Assembly (NCBI RefSeq): GCF_902784195.1
Contig: NZ_CACZTX010000012.1
Coordinates: 1 to 35,960 of the forward strand
Reading direction: 5' to 3'
Length of the DNA: 35,960 nt
Source of the DNA: an uncultured Methanobrevibacter sp.
Lineage (GTDB): Archaea > Methanobacteriota > Methanobacteria > Methanobacteriales > Methanobacteriaceae
Part shown: positions 9,013 to 19,830 of the stretch, one piece after another
Layout of the letters: every line of letters begins with the position of its first letter
Position numbering within the stretch: the stretch's first letter is position 1
The notes under the pieces: generated by a model
What the model was told of the DNA's origin: nothing
The model's input: only the letters and a program-made list of their open reading frames with translations
Database searches by the model: none
Program-made: the position numbers and the translations under genes

Positions 9013-10100
9013 TCTGCATCCAAGATTGCATCAAATTGATAATTTGGATATTTATCTTGAATTTCTTTTAATACTTTCTCTTTTACTTCAGCACGATTTG
9101 CATCAAAATCAATGATTAAATCGAAAGTGATTAAATTTAAGTCATCATCCATATAGAATCCATGCATTTGCAATATTTCCGGATATTTTGCAATTATTTC
9201 ATTAAGACTTTCCTTAATTTTTCTAGTTTCTTCACTATCTGTATTTGATGCATAGATTCCAACTGTGAGTATGATTCCAAACTCTTCATATACAGAATAT
9301 AGAATACGTCTGGTTAACTTATGAATCTCCTTTGCAGTCAAGTCATCCCTAAGCTCAACATGAACAGATCCCATCAATTGAGTTGGACCGTAATTGTGCA
9401 AAGTCAAGTCATAAACACCTAAGACCTCATCAAATTCACTTATTCTATCCTTAAGCTTATCGGTTATTTCACTGTCTACACGTGTACCAATCATGCTGCT
9501 TAATGTTTCAGAAAGCATTTCAATAGCTGCCTTAATAATGACAAAGGCAATGATTGTACCTAAAATACCCTCCAAACTAATGTTCCAGATTAAGCTAATA
9601 ATAGCTGCAACCACTGTAGACAATGAAAGTATTGCATCAAACAGTGCATCGCTTCCAGACGCAACCAATGACTGGGAATTTATTTCCTTTCCTTTTCCTT
9701 TAACATATCTTCCTAAAAGGAATTTTACAACCACAGCAACAGCGATTATGAAGATTGAAACAAAGGTATAGTCTGCCAAGACAGGATTGAATATCTTTGG
9801 AACAGACTCTTCCAAAGCGGTTATTCCTGCAAGCAATACAATAATTGAGATGATTACAGATGAAAAATACTCTATTCTTCCGTAACCGTAAGGATGCTTT
9901 TTATCTGGAGCTTTTCCTGCTAATTTTGTTCCAATAATTGTAATTATTGAAGATAAAGCATCTGTTAAATTGTTTACTGCATCCAATGTGATTGCAATAC
10001 TGTTTACCATAATCCCAATGCTTGCCTTAAATGCAACAAGGATTAAATTCACCAGTATTCCAATGACACTGGTCCTTACTATAATCTTGTCTCTCTCCAT
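9000..10100 (-). CDS. Cation diffusion facilitator (CDF) metal exporter
   Basis: 366 residues. N-terminal six-helix membrane domain, His/Gly-containing loop KKHPYGYGRIEY after helix 2, and a C-terminal cytoplasmic ferredoxin-like domain (about 215-366). Exports divalent metal by proton antiport. Helix 2 reads DAVNNLTDA, giving N43xxxD47, and helix 5 reads SDALFDA, giving DxxxD. Asn in place of the His of zinc exporters suggests an Mn/Fe-type CDF, which is inference. The C-terminus is extended by about 70 residues beyond the basic fold (VKEKVLKEIQDKYP). It is divergent from the MarR gene across 415 bp, so metal- or stress-linked control by that regulator is possible but unproven. Confidence 0.9.
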   Translation of the reverse strand: MERDKIIVRTSVIGILVNLILVAFKASIGIMVNSIAITLDAVNNLTDALSSIITIIGTKLAGKAPDKKHPYGYGRIEYFSSVIISIIVLLAGITALEESVPKIFNPVLADYTFVSIFIIAVAVVVKFLLGRYVKGKGKEINSQSLVASGSDALFDAILSLSTVVAAIISLIWNISLEGILGTIIAFVIIKAAIEMLSETLSSMIGTRVDSEITDKLKDRISEFDEVLGVYDLTLHNYGPTQLMGSVHVELRDDLTAKEIHKLTRRILYSVYEEFGIILTVGIYASNTDSEETRKIKESLNEIIAKYPEILQMHGFYMDDDLNLITFDLIIDFDANRAEVKEKVLKEIQDKYPNYQFDAILDADYSD

Positions 10101-10515
10101 AAAATGCCTCGATTAATTATAAAAAAATACTTAATTATAGTATATATATCAAACAAAATATAATTTGCTATTTAAGCTAATGATTGATATTTTTACTTTG
10201 AAACTAAGAAAATAGGTTTTAGTTAATGAATTCCAATACTAAACTCAGTTAATGATAGTTAAAAAATTTAAAATTTTATAGATAAATGAACAAATCAAAC
10301 CAAAAAATATGGAAATAATTAAAAAAAGCAATATAAAAAATTAACAATGCGATAATTAATACTGAATAATTCCTATTAAAAAAATAATAAAAATGAAAAA
10401 AATTATACATTAAAATATAAAATTGATATTTAAATTATACATTATTCAAATTTATCAATACATTTATATATTAAAAGGAAGTTATTAATTAACAAAGTAA
10501 ACTTAAGGGGATATA
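10101..10515. other. 415-bp AT-rich divergent spacer (CDF / MarR)
   Basis: Contains the MarR promoter (TATA TTTATATATT at 10463-10472) and presumably the CDF promoter on the other strand. AGTTAATGA occurs twice (about 10220 and 10247). No coding frame or RNA structure was recognised. Confidence 0.5.
10481..10493 (+). promoter_or_regulatory. Candidate MarR operator
   Basis: GTTATTAATTAAC is a 13-bp dyad with one mismatched pair. It lies 8 bp after the TATA box and before the predicted start of transcription, the usual position for autorepression. Confidence 0.35.
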
Positions 10516-10968
10516 ATGCGTAAAAATTCAGTATTCAATCAAGAAAACAGTTATCTAAATTCATGGTATAATATAACAAAGGGATTTGGAGAATTCTTTA
10601 AAGAAAGAAGTGCAGATTTGGAAATCACTCCTGCTGAAGCAATGTTATTATCAAAAATTTATTATAAGGATGGAATTAGCCAAAGGGAAATTGCACATAG
10701 TTTAATTGTTTCCGAAGCAAACATCACAAAAACATTCAAAAAATTAGAAGGAAAAGAATTGGTTTATAAGACTGTTGATGAAGACAATAATGCTCGCCGT
10801 AACTTACATTTAACTGAAAAAGGAGAAGCAACCTTTGAAAGATGTATAGAAATATTCGGAGAATTCGATGAAATCACTTTTGAAGACTACGATTCCGAAG
10901 AAAAAGAAAAAATGGAGAAACAATTAAAAAAGATCTCCGATAAATCTTTGAACATTATTAAAAAATAA
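10516..10968 (+). CDS. MarR-family transcriptional regulator
   Basis: 150 residues. Winged helix-turn-helix: ITPAEAMLLSKIYYKDGISQREIAHSLIVSEANITKTFKKLEGKELV, with the wing EDNNARRNLHLTEKG, flanked by helices for dimerisation. SD AAGGGGATATA before ATG 10516. Likely a dimeric repressor responding to a small molecule or oxidation. It has no Cys, so direct thiol sensing is unlikely. Autoregulation through the dyad at 10481-10493 and control of the divergent CDF exporter are possibilities inferred from position only. Confidence 0.88.
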   Translation: MRKNSVFNQENSYLNSWYNITKGFGEFFKERSADLEITPAEAMLLSKIYYKDGISQREIAHSLIVSEANITKTFKKLEGKELVYKTVDEDNNARRNLHLTEKGEATFERCIEIFGEFDEITFEDYDSEEKEKMEKQLKKISDKSLNIIKK

Positions 10969-11122
10969 TTTATTCCATCAAACACCATACTGAAATCATT
11001 TTATAATGCTTTTGAAAGTAAGACTGATTTAGAATTTATATTAAAACTAATTTAAAAAAAATATAGCAATTAAAATTTTTATTATAACTAATTTTAAAAA
11101 AATAAAAAAGAAAAAAAGAAGA

Positions 11123-11137
11123 AAATAAATTTTATTT
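11123..11137 (-). terminator. Small palindrome overlapping the MtrA-paralog stop
   Basis: Perfect 7-bp arms around one base, overlapping the stop codon (11136-11138) and followed on the minus strand by T-rich sequence to about 11050. Weak on its own because it is all A/T. Confidence 0.4.
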
Positions 11138-11711
11138 AAGCATCAATCTCTAATTCTTCATTTTTTGAAGATACTTCAATGGTACTTTCCTTACCTTTTT
11201 CTTCATCTAAATCAATTACTAAAGCATCTTCTTCTAAAGCACCAGGATCTTTTTCTATACATTCCTTTACTTTAGCAGTGATTGCTCCACCATCCTCATT
11301 GTCAATCAGATCAACAAGTTCCACTTGTTGCTGGAATCTTTCTACACCTTCCATTGGAATGTTTTCTACAAATGGAATAGCACCAGTAGCTCCAGTGATT
11401 TTCTTTTTCTCAGGGTCGCAACCATTTTCATGCAATGCTCGCATACTTTGACCAGTAATGTGTCCTTGCACTTCAGCTCCACAAAGAATCAAGAATCTGA
11501 TGTTTGGGTTTGAAATGATGTTTGCCACCACTTTTTCAATACCTAAGTTTTCAGTCTTGCATGGTCCAGCAATTGCTGCTCCCGCAGCTGCAGGTATGTC
11601 TTCATTGTGAGAAGCTAAAGTAGTTACAGCAACAGGACTTTCTGGATCCCCAACAATATAATCTCCACTTACAACAGGCCAGTTATCAGCAGTAGGTTTT
11701 TTATCTACCAT
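11136..11711 (-). CDS. mtrA2: Soluble paralog of methyltransferase subunit MtrA
   Basis: 191 residues with strong family sequence: [39 protein letters not shown] and the corrinoid loop [12 protein letters not shown] with His84, the number and position of the cobalt-ligating His in known MtrA. Authentic MtrA of the membrane Mtr complex is about 240 residues with a C-terminal membrane helix. Here the C-terminus is short, acidic and hydrophilic ([14 protein letters not shown]...), so the protein should be cytoplasmic. It is not in an mtrEDCBAFGH operon. It probably binds a corrinoid and carries a methyl group in another reaction or acts as reserve/regulator; partner unknown. The mtrA2 symbol follows usage for such second copies. 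Confidence 0.85.
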   Translation of the reverse strand: MVDKKPTADNWPVVSGDYIVGDPESPVAVTTLASHNEDIPAAAGAAIAGPCKTENLGIEKVVANIISNPNIRFLILCGAEVQGHITGQSMRALHENGCDPEKKKITGATGAIPFVENIPMEGVERFQQQVELVDLIDNEDGGAITAKVKECIEKDPGALEEDALVIDLDEEKGKESTIEVSSKNEELEIDA

Positions 11712-12073
11712 AATATCACTCTCATATTTTTAATATAAGCTATTTTTTCAATATTTTATTAGAGATATCAAATCCCTAAAGAATATTAGATTCAAGTAAT
11801 TAATTTTATACTGAAATAAGTATTTAAATATTTTGTCACTTAATGCGTATAAAAAGTAAATTAGACTTTAAAAGTTAATTTAGATAAATAAATTCAATTA
11901 AAAATAGAAACTAAAGATTTTATAATGATTTTTAGAAAAATAAGTAAATTACAATTGAGTATTTTATAAAATAAAACTTATAAATAATAATTCAAATAGT
12001 TAAAAAAAAGATAAGGAATGTGTAAAATAAATGAAAGATTAAAAAAAAGATTAAAAAATAAATGATTTATTAA
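11712..12073. other. 362-bp AT-rich spacer
   Basis: Lies between the MtrA paralog and the stress-protein gene, both on the minus strand. It carries the U-rich end of the stress-protein transcript and an ATTTAAATA promoter-like box near 11826 for the MtrA paralog. No other feature seen. Confidence 0.5.
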
Positions 12074-12092
12074 TTAATTATGAATTAATAAA
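12066..12092 (-). terminator. Hairpin overlapping the stress-protein stop codon
   Basis: Perfect 10-bp arms (12066-12075 and 12083-12092) with a 7-nt loop; the stop codon 12074-12076 is at the stem-loop border. T runs follow on the minus strand. All A/T, so stability is modest. Confidence 0.5.
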
Positions 12093-12496
12093 ACATCTTT
12101 TTCACATTCTTTAAGTACACTCTCAGCAACACTTCCAAGAACAAACTTATGAATGCCACTTACACCTGAAGATGCAATGATAATCAAATCACAATCCTCA
12201 TCTTCAGCAACCTTATTGATTTGTTCAGATGGGAAACCTGATTTTACCATGGTCCTGACATTAAAACTGTCATCAAAGCAATCCGCCATGGCTTTTACAT
12301 TATCTTCAGCTTCATTTACAGCTTCATTATTCATTTTCCTAACATCTTTGGTTCTATGGAACGCTGTCTTTCTTATTTTAATAGCAACAGAGAGGATTAT
12401 AATTTCCCCATCTTCCGCCAATACATGTTTAGCTCTTTCAACTTCACGTAAAGAGTGTTCAGATCCATCAGTTGGTAATAAAATTTTTTTATACAT
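12074..12496 (-). CDS. Universal stress protein (UspA family)
   Basis: 140 residues, single Usp domain. N-terminal KKILLPTDGSEHS and C-terminal ASSGVSGIHKFVLGSVAESV. The nucleotide-binding pattern Gx2Gx9G(S/T) is present except that the first Gly is Ala, so ATP binding is likely but not certain. Cytoplasmic, probably a dimer. Monocistronic between AT-rich spacers. Specific role unknown. Confidence 0.9.
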   Translation of the reverse strand: MYKKILLPTDGSEHSLREVERAKHVLAEDGEIIILSVAIKIRKTAFHRTKDVRKMNNEAVNEAEDNVKAMADCFDDSFNVRTMVKSGFPSEQINKVAEDEDCDLIIIASSGVSGIHKFVLGSVAESVLKECEKDVLLIHN

Positions 12497-12637
12497 AATT
12501 CCACACTTTATTTTAAAAATACAATTTATTTAAAAGAATTTTATTAATAATTAATCTACAATAGTATATTTGATTTAACTTATATAAGTATATTATTAAT
12601 TCATTCGATAATACATTAACAAAGTTAAGAAAATTGT

Positions 12638-13246
12638 TTATCTTTGTTTTAAATACTTATGAGTTTGAACAGATAATTTTATATTTTTTAAACGAGGAAA
12701 ATTTTCCCTAATCAAGTCAGCCATTAGAGCATCTCTGCTGAATTCACCTTGAAGCCAGATTGTCTTATCATAGCCATACTTGTTTTTTATTGAAATCACT
12801 TCATCTATATCTTCCTCACAAGTGATTACAAACTTAAAGAAAACATTATCATATTTATAATAATTTTCAAAGACCTTTTCCTTATCTTCCTTTGGACTGA
12901 TTACATATTCTATTTCAGGAATGTATTCAAAAATGGAACCATTAGTCTCAAGTTGAATTTTAATGTCTTCAGGAAGCTCCTTAATCAAACGCTTTATCTC
13001 TTCCATCTGTAGAGTAGGTTCTCCGCCGGTTATGACTAATAAGTTTATATTATTGAACTCCATTTGAGTCATCAGAATCTCTGCAACATCATCAACAGAC
13101 AGCATTTCATATGTTGAAATGTCAGTATCACACCACTGGCAGTTCAAATTGCAACCATATAATCTTAAAAAGGTTGCAGGAGCCCCTACATAAGGCCCCT
13201 CCCCTTGAAATGATGTGAAAATTTCACTAACCTTAATTTTAATCAC
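12638..13246 (-). CDS. queE: 7-carboxy-7-deazaguanine synthase QueE
   Basis: 202 residues, small radical-SAM enzyme. FTSFQGEGPYVGAPATFLRLYGC, cluster motif CX3CX2C (Cys32, 36, 39) and the SAM-binding GGEP motif (VITGGEPTL). Converts 6-carboxytetrahydropterin to CDG on the way to preQ0, the precursor of archaeosine in archaeal tRNA. Last gene of the queC-queD-queE set, 68 bp after queD. The first codon in frame is GTG at 13246, which itself lies within an AGGTGAT SD-like string, so the exact start is uncertain by a few codons. Confidence 0.93.
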   Translation of the reverse strand: MIKIKVSEIFTSFQGEGPYVGAPATFLRLYGCNLNCQWCDTDISTYEMLSVDDVAEILMTQMEFNNINLLVITGGEPTLQMEEIKRLIKELPEDIKIQLETNGSIFEYIPEIEYVISPKEDKEKVFENYYKYDNVFFKFVITCEEDIDEVISIKNKYGYDKTIWLQGEFSRDALMADLIRENFPRLKNIKLSVQTHKYLKQR

Positions 13247-13314
13247 CTACTTTAAAAAACTCTAAAATGCTTTAAAGAACCCATTTTAAATCATAATTAG
13301 CAATTTAATCTAAC

Positions 13315-13674
13315 TTATTCCATAGGTTCGTATGTTACACCAGTCTCAGGAGTTTCATAAACTCCAACACTTACCAAACATTCGATTTTAGGCTTTAATC
13401 CATCATAGAAGAACTTGCTCATCTCTTCCATGGTAGGGTCTTCTGAGTCCATAAATTCATTTAAATTCAAATGATCTACACCAATGAACTCATTGAAGAT
13501 TGCTTCGATGTCATAGGTGTCCATAATCATATTTCTGTAATCCAAATCATTATATGGTGCTTTTAAAGTTAAAATTACCCTATATTGGTGTCCATGCCAT
13601 TGAGTACATTTTCCACCTTGGTTCTTTAATTTGTGACAACCATAAATTCTATGTTCTGATACTAATGTTAACAT
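13315..13674 (-). CDS. queD: 6-carboxytetrahydropterin synthase QueD
   Basis: 119 residues, normal for the family. Zinc ligands His14 (GCHKL), His27 and His29 (WHGHQY); catalytic Cys23 in GGKCTQWHGH; a C-terminal Glu in PETGVTYEP for pterin binding. Makes 6-carboxytetrahydropterin from dihydroneopterin triphosphate, the first committed step to preQ0. SD GGAGGT precedes ATG 13674. Between queC (131 bp gap) and queE (68 bp gap), same strand. Confidence 0.93.
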   Translation of the reverse strand: MLTLVSEHRIYGCHKLKNQGGKCTQWHGHQYRVILTLKAPYNDLDYRNMIMDTYDIEAIFNEFIGVDHLNLNEFMDSEDPTMEEMSKFFYDGLKPKIECLVSVGVYETPETGVTYEPME

Positions 13675-13805
13675 AAATATAACCTCCGTAACTAATAAAA
13701 ATTTCTAATCAACATATAATTTTATCTAAATTTTTTAATCTGTATATTCATTGAATATGATAATTAATTTTAATTAATAATTTTAATTAATTTAATTAAT
13801 TTTAA

Positions 13806-14441
13806 TTAATCTATTCCTAATTCTTTTTTAGCTTCTTCAATAGCTTTTATTCTTGATTTGCAACTGAAGCATTCACCACATGGAGTTCCATCATTGTTTA
13901 CATAACAGCTCCATGTCTTTTCTATTGGCACTCCTAACTTCAAGGCAAGCTTTACAACATCCTTTTTATCTGTATCAATAAATGGAGCGCAAACAGGAAT
14001 GTATTCATAGTTATTGACTTTATTTAACTCATTGATCTTCTCTAAAAACTCTGGGGTGGTGTCTGGATAATCACCGATATCTGCCTTGATTGCACCGTAA
14101 TAGACTTCTTCCTTATTGTTGCTTATTGCAAATGCAGTTGCAAGTTCAAGCAATATTGTATTTCTGCTTGGAACAACAGTGCTCTTTGGCTCTTCAACAT
14201 TGTCATTATCAGAATCAGTCAAGCTGCTTGAAAGCAAATCCACAATATTCTGTATATCAAATACGAAATGAGGAACATCATTCATTTGACAGATTTCTGC
14301 TGCCCTTTCAATTTCAATAGCTGCCTTCTGACCATAATTGAAACTGAGTGCAGTTACCTTATTCCCTTCATTCAATAATTTATACAATAAAGTGGAAGAG
14401 TCCAATCCTCCAGATAATATTAAAACTACATCTTTTGACAT
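13806..14441 (-). CDS. queC: 7-cyano-7-deazaguanine (preQ0) synthase QueC
   Basis: 211 residues. ATP pyrophosphatase loop SGGLDSS (10-16) and the C-terminal zinc site formed by Cys179, 188, 191 and 194 (TWSC...TPCGECFSC). Converts CDG to preQ0 with ATP and ammonia. First gene of the queCDE cluster; SD GGAGAT before ATG 14441. The product feeds archaeosine synthesis; no tgtA or arcS is in the window. The spacer after it (13740-13805) is a run of TTTTAATTAA-like units, low complexity. Confidence 0.94.
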   Translation of the reverse strand: MSKDVVLILSGGLDSSTLLYKLLNEGNKVTALSFNYGQKAAIEIERAAEICQMNDVPHFVFDIQNIVDLLSSSLTDSDNDNVEEPKSTVVPSRNTILLELATAFAISNNKEEVYYGAIKADIGDYPDTTPEFLEKINELNKVNNYEYIPVCAPFIDTDKKDVVKLALKLGVPIEKTWSCYVNNDGTPCGECFSCKSRIKAIEEAKKELGID

Positions 14442-14631
14442 TTAAATCTCCATAAATAAAATTAATAAATATATAATATTATATTTCTGTTTTACAATAC
14501 ATTTAAAATTAATTATTAAAATGGTAAAAATAATTAAATTAAATAAAAATTTTAAAATAATTAAAAAAAGATTAAAAAGAATAGAAAAGGATTTATAAGG
14601 AAAATTAAAAAAAGAAAAAATATTTAATTTC

Positions 14632-14652
14632 ATTTAAGAAGGATTCTTAAAT
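14632..14652 (-). terminator. Hairpin enclosing the marker-8 stop codon
   Basis: Perfect 9-bp arms (14632-14640 and 14644-14652) with loop GGA. Stop codon TAA (14647-14649) is in the stem. A long T-rich run follows on the minus strand (about 14590-14630). Confidence 0.7.
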
Positions 14653-15480
14653 TAATGGTTCAGGATGTCTTGAATTTCCTGTTTTCTTTTTAGGTCCTCC
14701 AATCTTATCCAATCTTAATTTAACAAATTCTTTTCCTTTTTCACTTGCTGCAAAAATTGGAATGGAAGTTCCAACAGAGCATAAAGCTCTTTCTGCACCA
14801 ACTTCTCTAATAGGTTTGGAAGCACAGCCAGTAACCACATCATAGAGGTCAAAGACGAGCTCAGCTTCTTCTTCGGATAATCCTGTTGAGTGAACTCCAA
14901 ATAAATAAACATTTACATCATCGTATTCCTTTTCCAATTCCCTAAGAATTACTCCATCTTCAGGATAACAAAGGGTAACTGCTATATTCTTATATCCGTT
15001 TTCAATAGCTAATCTAAAACCTTCCACTTGATCAATAGAAGCATTTTCCTCATCAAGAACATGATTTGGAAGGAATTGCTCTATAAGTTCAGGTATCGGG
15101 CTGGTTTCAACAAGTCCTGAAACCCTTCCACCAACTCCTTGAGCCAATTCACTTTCAGTAACAAGTACAGTTCCACAGCCTTCACAGACCATCACTACAC
15201 AGTCAATGATATTTTCATCAAGTAAAGTGGACAATATTTCAGAAATTCCAAAGGATAAGAAGTCCTTAAGTCTTAATACCCTATCTTTGGTACACATTCC
15301 AAAGTCATCTATTCTGAATTCTATGTTTTTCTTGATTTCTTCTTCAGTTAATTTTTCAATTCCTCTATGCTTATGAAAAAGAGGACAATATTCAATCTTA
15401 GGTTCTCCAACATCAACAACTTTTCCGTATTGAACAGTCACTCTAGCTTTTCCTAAAGCTTCAATTACATGCTTATCCAT
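14647..15480 (-). CDS. Methanogenesis marker protein 8 (DUF2099)
   Basis: 277 residues starting at ATG 15480 (MDKHVIEALG); the frame extends 10 hydrophobic codons upstream, but an AGGG leader and the paralog's start support 15480. Conserved family of methanogens with unknown biochemical role. Eight Cys, including CPLFHKHRG (Cys32), FGMC (Cys63), CEGCG (Cys99, Cys102) and TGC (Cys219), suggest metal or cluster binding (inference). AQGVGGRVSGL and the C-terminal PEPLI are shared with a second copy at 32438-33220. Monocistronic. Confidence 0.9.
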   Translation of the reverse strand: MDKHVIEALGKARVTVQYGKVVDVGEPKIEYCPLFHKHRGIEKLTEEEIKKNIEFRIDDFGMCTKDRVLRLKDFLSFGISEILSTLLDENIIDCVVMVCEGCGTVLVTESELAQGVGGRVSGLVETSPIPELIEQFLPNHVLDEENASIDQVEGFRLAIENGYKNIAVTLCYPEDGVILRELEKEYDDVNVYLFGVHSTGLSEEEAELVFDLYDVVTGCASKPIREVGAERALCSVGTSIPIFAASEKGKEFVKLRLDKIGGPKKKTGNSRHPEPLI

Positions 15481-15671
15481 AATAATCCCTATAATAAAAA
15501 TTATTAACAATTGTGAAATTTTATCTAAATAATAATTTATTTTTCATACAATAAAAATATTTTTAAATTTGGATAAGACTTTAAAAATAGAATGAAAAAT
15601 GAAAAGAATAAAGAAAGATAAAAAATGAATAATAAAAGATAAAAAGATAAATAAAAAAGAAAAACAGAGGA

Positions 15672-15721
15672 AATGGATTAAAGATAGATAAAAGGTATAA
15701 AAATCTATTCTCTAATCCATT
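15672..15721 (-). terminator. Long hairpin followed by T-rich tail
   Basis: Outer arms AATGGATTA/TAATCCATT (15672-15680, 15713-15721), one mismatch, then inner arms AGATAGAT paired across a one-base bulge (15682-15689 with 15703-15711), loop of 13 nt. On the minus strand it is followed by CT/T-rich sequence. It could end a transcript running from cdc48 or a separate small RNA covering the GT-rich tract. Confidence 0.5.
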
Positions 15722-15739
15722 GCATATATTATAGGTGTT

Positions 15740-15832
15740 TTTAGTGTTTTAATTTAATTTTGAGTGTGTTTTATGTTTTGATCTTATGTTTAGTGTTTTA
15801 AGTTGATTTTATAGTGTGTTTTGTGTTTTGAT
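15740..15832. repeat. Imperfect tandem repeat, GT-rich on plus strand
   Basis: Two copies of a 43/44-bp unit (15740-15782 and 15789-15832, period 49 bp). Each begins TTTAGTGTTTTAA and ends TGTTTTGAT, with several internal GTGTTTT words. The minus strand reads as A/C-rich AAAACAC words with almost no G, so a minus-strand RNA here would be unstructured. Confidence 0.7.
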
Positions 15833-15906
15833 TTGTGTTTTATGTGTGATTTATTGATTTGAGCGATTAAATATGTTAATTAAGGAGGAAAAAAGTGATA
15901 AAGGAA

Positions 15907-18141
<2,235 letters not shown>

Positions 18142-18180
18142 TTATTTTTTTGTGAATAGTAATGAATAGATAAATATGAT

Positions 18181-18268
18181 AATTAGCTAATTGGATCTTT
18201 AACTAAGATTTGCTTAGCTAATTTTCGTTACAATAAATAATAAAAGACCATTAATAATCATTGATGGT
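18181..18268 (-). promoter_or_regulatory. Stem-loops in the cdc48 leader
   Basis: Perfect 10-bp arms AATTAGCTAA/TTAGCTAATT (18181-18190, 18214-18223) enclose inner arms ATCTT/AAGAT around 18195-18208. A second hairpin, ACCATTAA/TTGATGGT with a 6-nt loop, is at 18247-18268. Both are 55-140 nt upstream of the cdc48 start and would be in its leader RNA. Confidence 0.45.
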
Positions 18269-18653
18269 ACAGAAATATCAATTGTTTAGAATTAATTTCA
18301 AAATTATTTATTTAATGCTTGAATCTAATCAATAATCCAAATAAAGGACTGGTCAAATACAAACAAATGAAATTTTAAAAACTTCAACAAATACATTAAA
18401 ATTAAACTAAAGATTTAAAGACCATCAATTTATTTAAATAACCAAATAAATACAAATTAATCATCAATAAATAATTAAAAGAATTAATTCTCGTTAAATT
18501 CCATTAATTCAATTATTCAATCGTTTTAATCATAATTACTTGATTTAATTAACCAAATAAAGAATTAAAAGAATTTATTAAAAATTTATCAACAATTATT
18601 AATGTAAATCTTTTAGTTAGTTTTTGTAACTAAATAATACTTGCACTTCATAG

Positions 18654-18664
18654 TATATAAATGT
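18654..18664 (-). promoter_or_regulatory. Putative cdc48 TATA box
   Basis: On the minus strand, GAAACATTTATATACT is a good archaeal BRE/TATA match. Predicted start of transcription near 18632, giving a leader of roughly 500 nt. A closer, weaker A/T box could be used instead. Confidence 0.4.
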
Positions 18665-18977
18665 TTCGATTTTATTAACAAAAAGTTATTTTAATTTAAA
18701 ATTTATTAAAATAGAAAAAAATAATTTAAAATAGTTAAATAAATTAAATAAATGATTAAAATTAATATTATTAATAAATATCTTAAAATATTTATTTAAA
18801 ACAGAAATAAAGAATTTAAAATAAAAATAAATTTAAGTTATTTAAGTGTAAAAAATAAAAAGAAACATGATATCATTTGAATAGATAAAAACAAAAAGAG
18901 AATTTGTATAAAAATTTATAAAAATAATATAAAAAATAATTAAAAAATTATTAAGGAATAATTAAAAAATAAGAAAG

Positions 18978-18997
18978 GTTATCACAAAAGTGATAAC
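18978..18997 (-). terminator. Terminator hairpin after the kinase-like membrane gene
   Basis: GTTATCAC, loop AAAA, GTGATAAC: perfect 8-bp stem, 3 nt after the stop codon of the gene at 19001, then minus-strand TTTCTTATTTTTTAATT. Confidence 0.75.
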
Positions 18998-19000
18998 GTT

Positions 19001-19690
19001 TTATAATATAGTTGCAACCAAATAATATAAGATTGCAGTTACAGAAGGTACAGTAAGGTTATCAATACCACCATAACTGATAGCTTCAGCAACAGTTGCA
19101 ATTGCAGAAATAATCAAGATGTACCAGAAATTAAGTTCTGGAAGGGTGTATCCCATTGCAGTGTAGAAAACCCATACGAATACAGATAAAACTGCAGTTA
19201 CAGAAAGCATTGCAAGGGAACCTGCAAGAGTTTTCTCTCCACCGAATACATGGTATTTGATTCTACCCCATTTTGCCCCAACAAGAGCAGCGAATCCGTC
19301 ACCGTATACTAAAGGAACAATAGCTAATGCTACAATCCAAAGCAAATTAGGATCTATTAAAATTGGGAATATCAAAAGCAATACTGACCAAATACCCGCA
19401 TAGAAGAACAAGCCTAATGCATGACCAGATTCAGTTACACTATTGTGGATTGTTATTGGTGAATACTCTGTCAAGAAGAACAGAGCAATTGTTATAGGCA
19501 ATGTGATAAACCAAAGTAAGATTGAAGGATCTGAGAAGAATGGCATGGCAAATATCATATTACCAACCATGATATGAACAAACTTACGAGAAACTTCCGG
19601 CTTGCTCTTTAAAACCTTTTCTGCCAATAGGAATATGACAACTACATAAAGATAAACAATGACTAATGCAATTATATCGCTAAATAACAT
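19001..19690 (-). CDS. Polyprenol/phytol-kinase-like CTP-dependent membrane protein (SEC59/VTE5 type)
   Basis: 229 residues from ATG 19690 (AAGAGAG leader; the in-frame TTG at 19708 is less likely). About six to seven membrane helices. Family signatures: SRKFVHI (34-40), YGDGFAALVGAKWG (129-142), and FGGEKTLAGS (149-158), the CTP-binding region of dolichol kinase, phytol kinase and diacylglycerol kinase Dgk1. Phosphorylates a lipid alcohol in the membrane; in an archaeon the substrate could be a geranylgeranyl or dolichol-type lipid (inference). It lies 119 bp downstream of the tocopherol-cyclase-like gene on the same strand, but a strong terminator hairpin separates them. Confidence 0.8.
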   Translation of the reverse strand: MLFSDIIALVIVYLYVVVIFLLAEKVLKSKPEVSRKFVHIMVGNMIFAMPFFSDPSILLWFITLPITIALFFLTEYSPITIHNSVTESGHALGLFFYAGIWSVLLLIFPILIDPNLLWIVALAIVPLVYGDGFAALVGAKWGRIKYHVFGGEKTLAGSLAMLSVTAVLSVFVWVFYTAMGYTLPELNFWYILIISAIATVAEAISYGGIDNLTVPSVTAILYYLVATIL

Positions 19691-19794
19691 AATATCTCTC
19701 TTAAACAAAATTAATCATAAAACAGAAAATAATATAACAATTTTAAAAATAATAAATATTAAATCAATTAAGGAATTGATATGATAAAAAAAAT

Positions 19795-19830
19795 AATATT
19801 ATAGATAACTTATCTGTCATCTATAATATT
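19795..19830 (-). terminator. Terminator hairpin with the stop codon in its loop
   Basis: Perfect 12-bp arms (19795-19806 and 19819-19830) with a 12-nt loop that contains the stop codon 19810-19812 of the cyclase-like gene. Minus-strand ATTTTTTTTATC follows immediately. The strongest example of this arrangement in the window. Confidence 0.85.

Noticed and set aside
13735-13805. TTTTAATTAA-like repeats after queC
   Set aside because: Low-complexity A/T run with no regular period; not a CRISPR or operator array.
14442-14633. Minus-strand open frame of 63 codons between queC and marker 8
   Set aside because: Phe/Ile/Asn/Lys only, no SD; shadow of T-rich terminator sequence.
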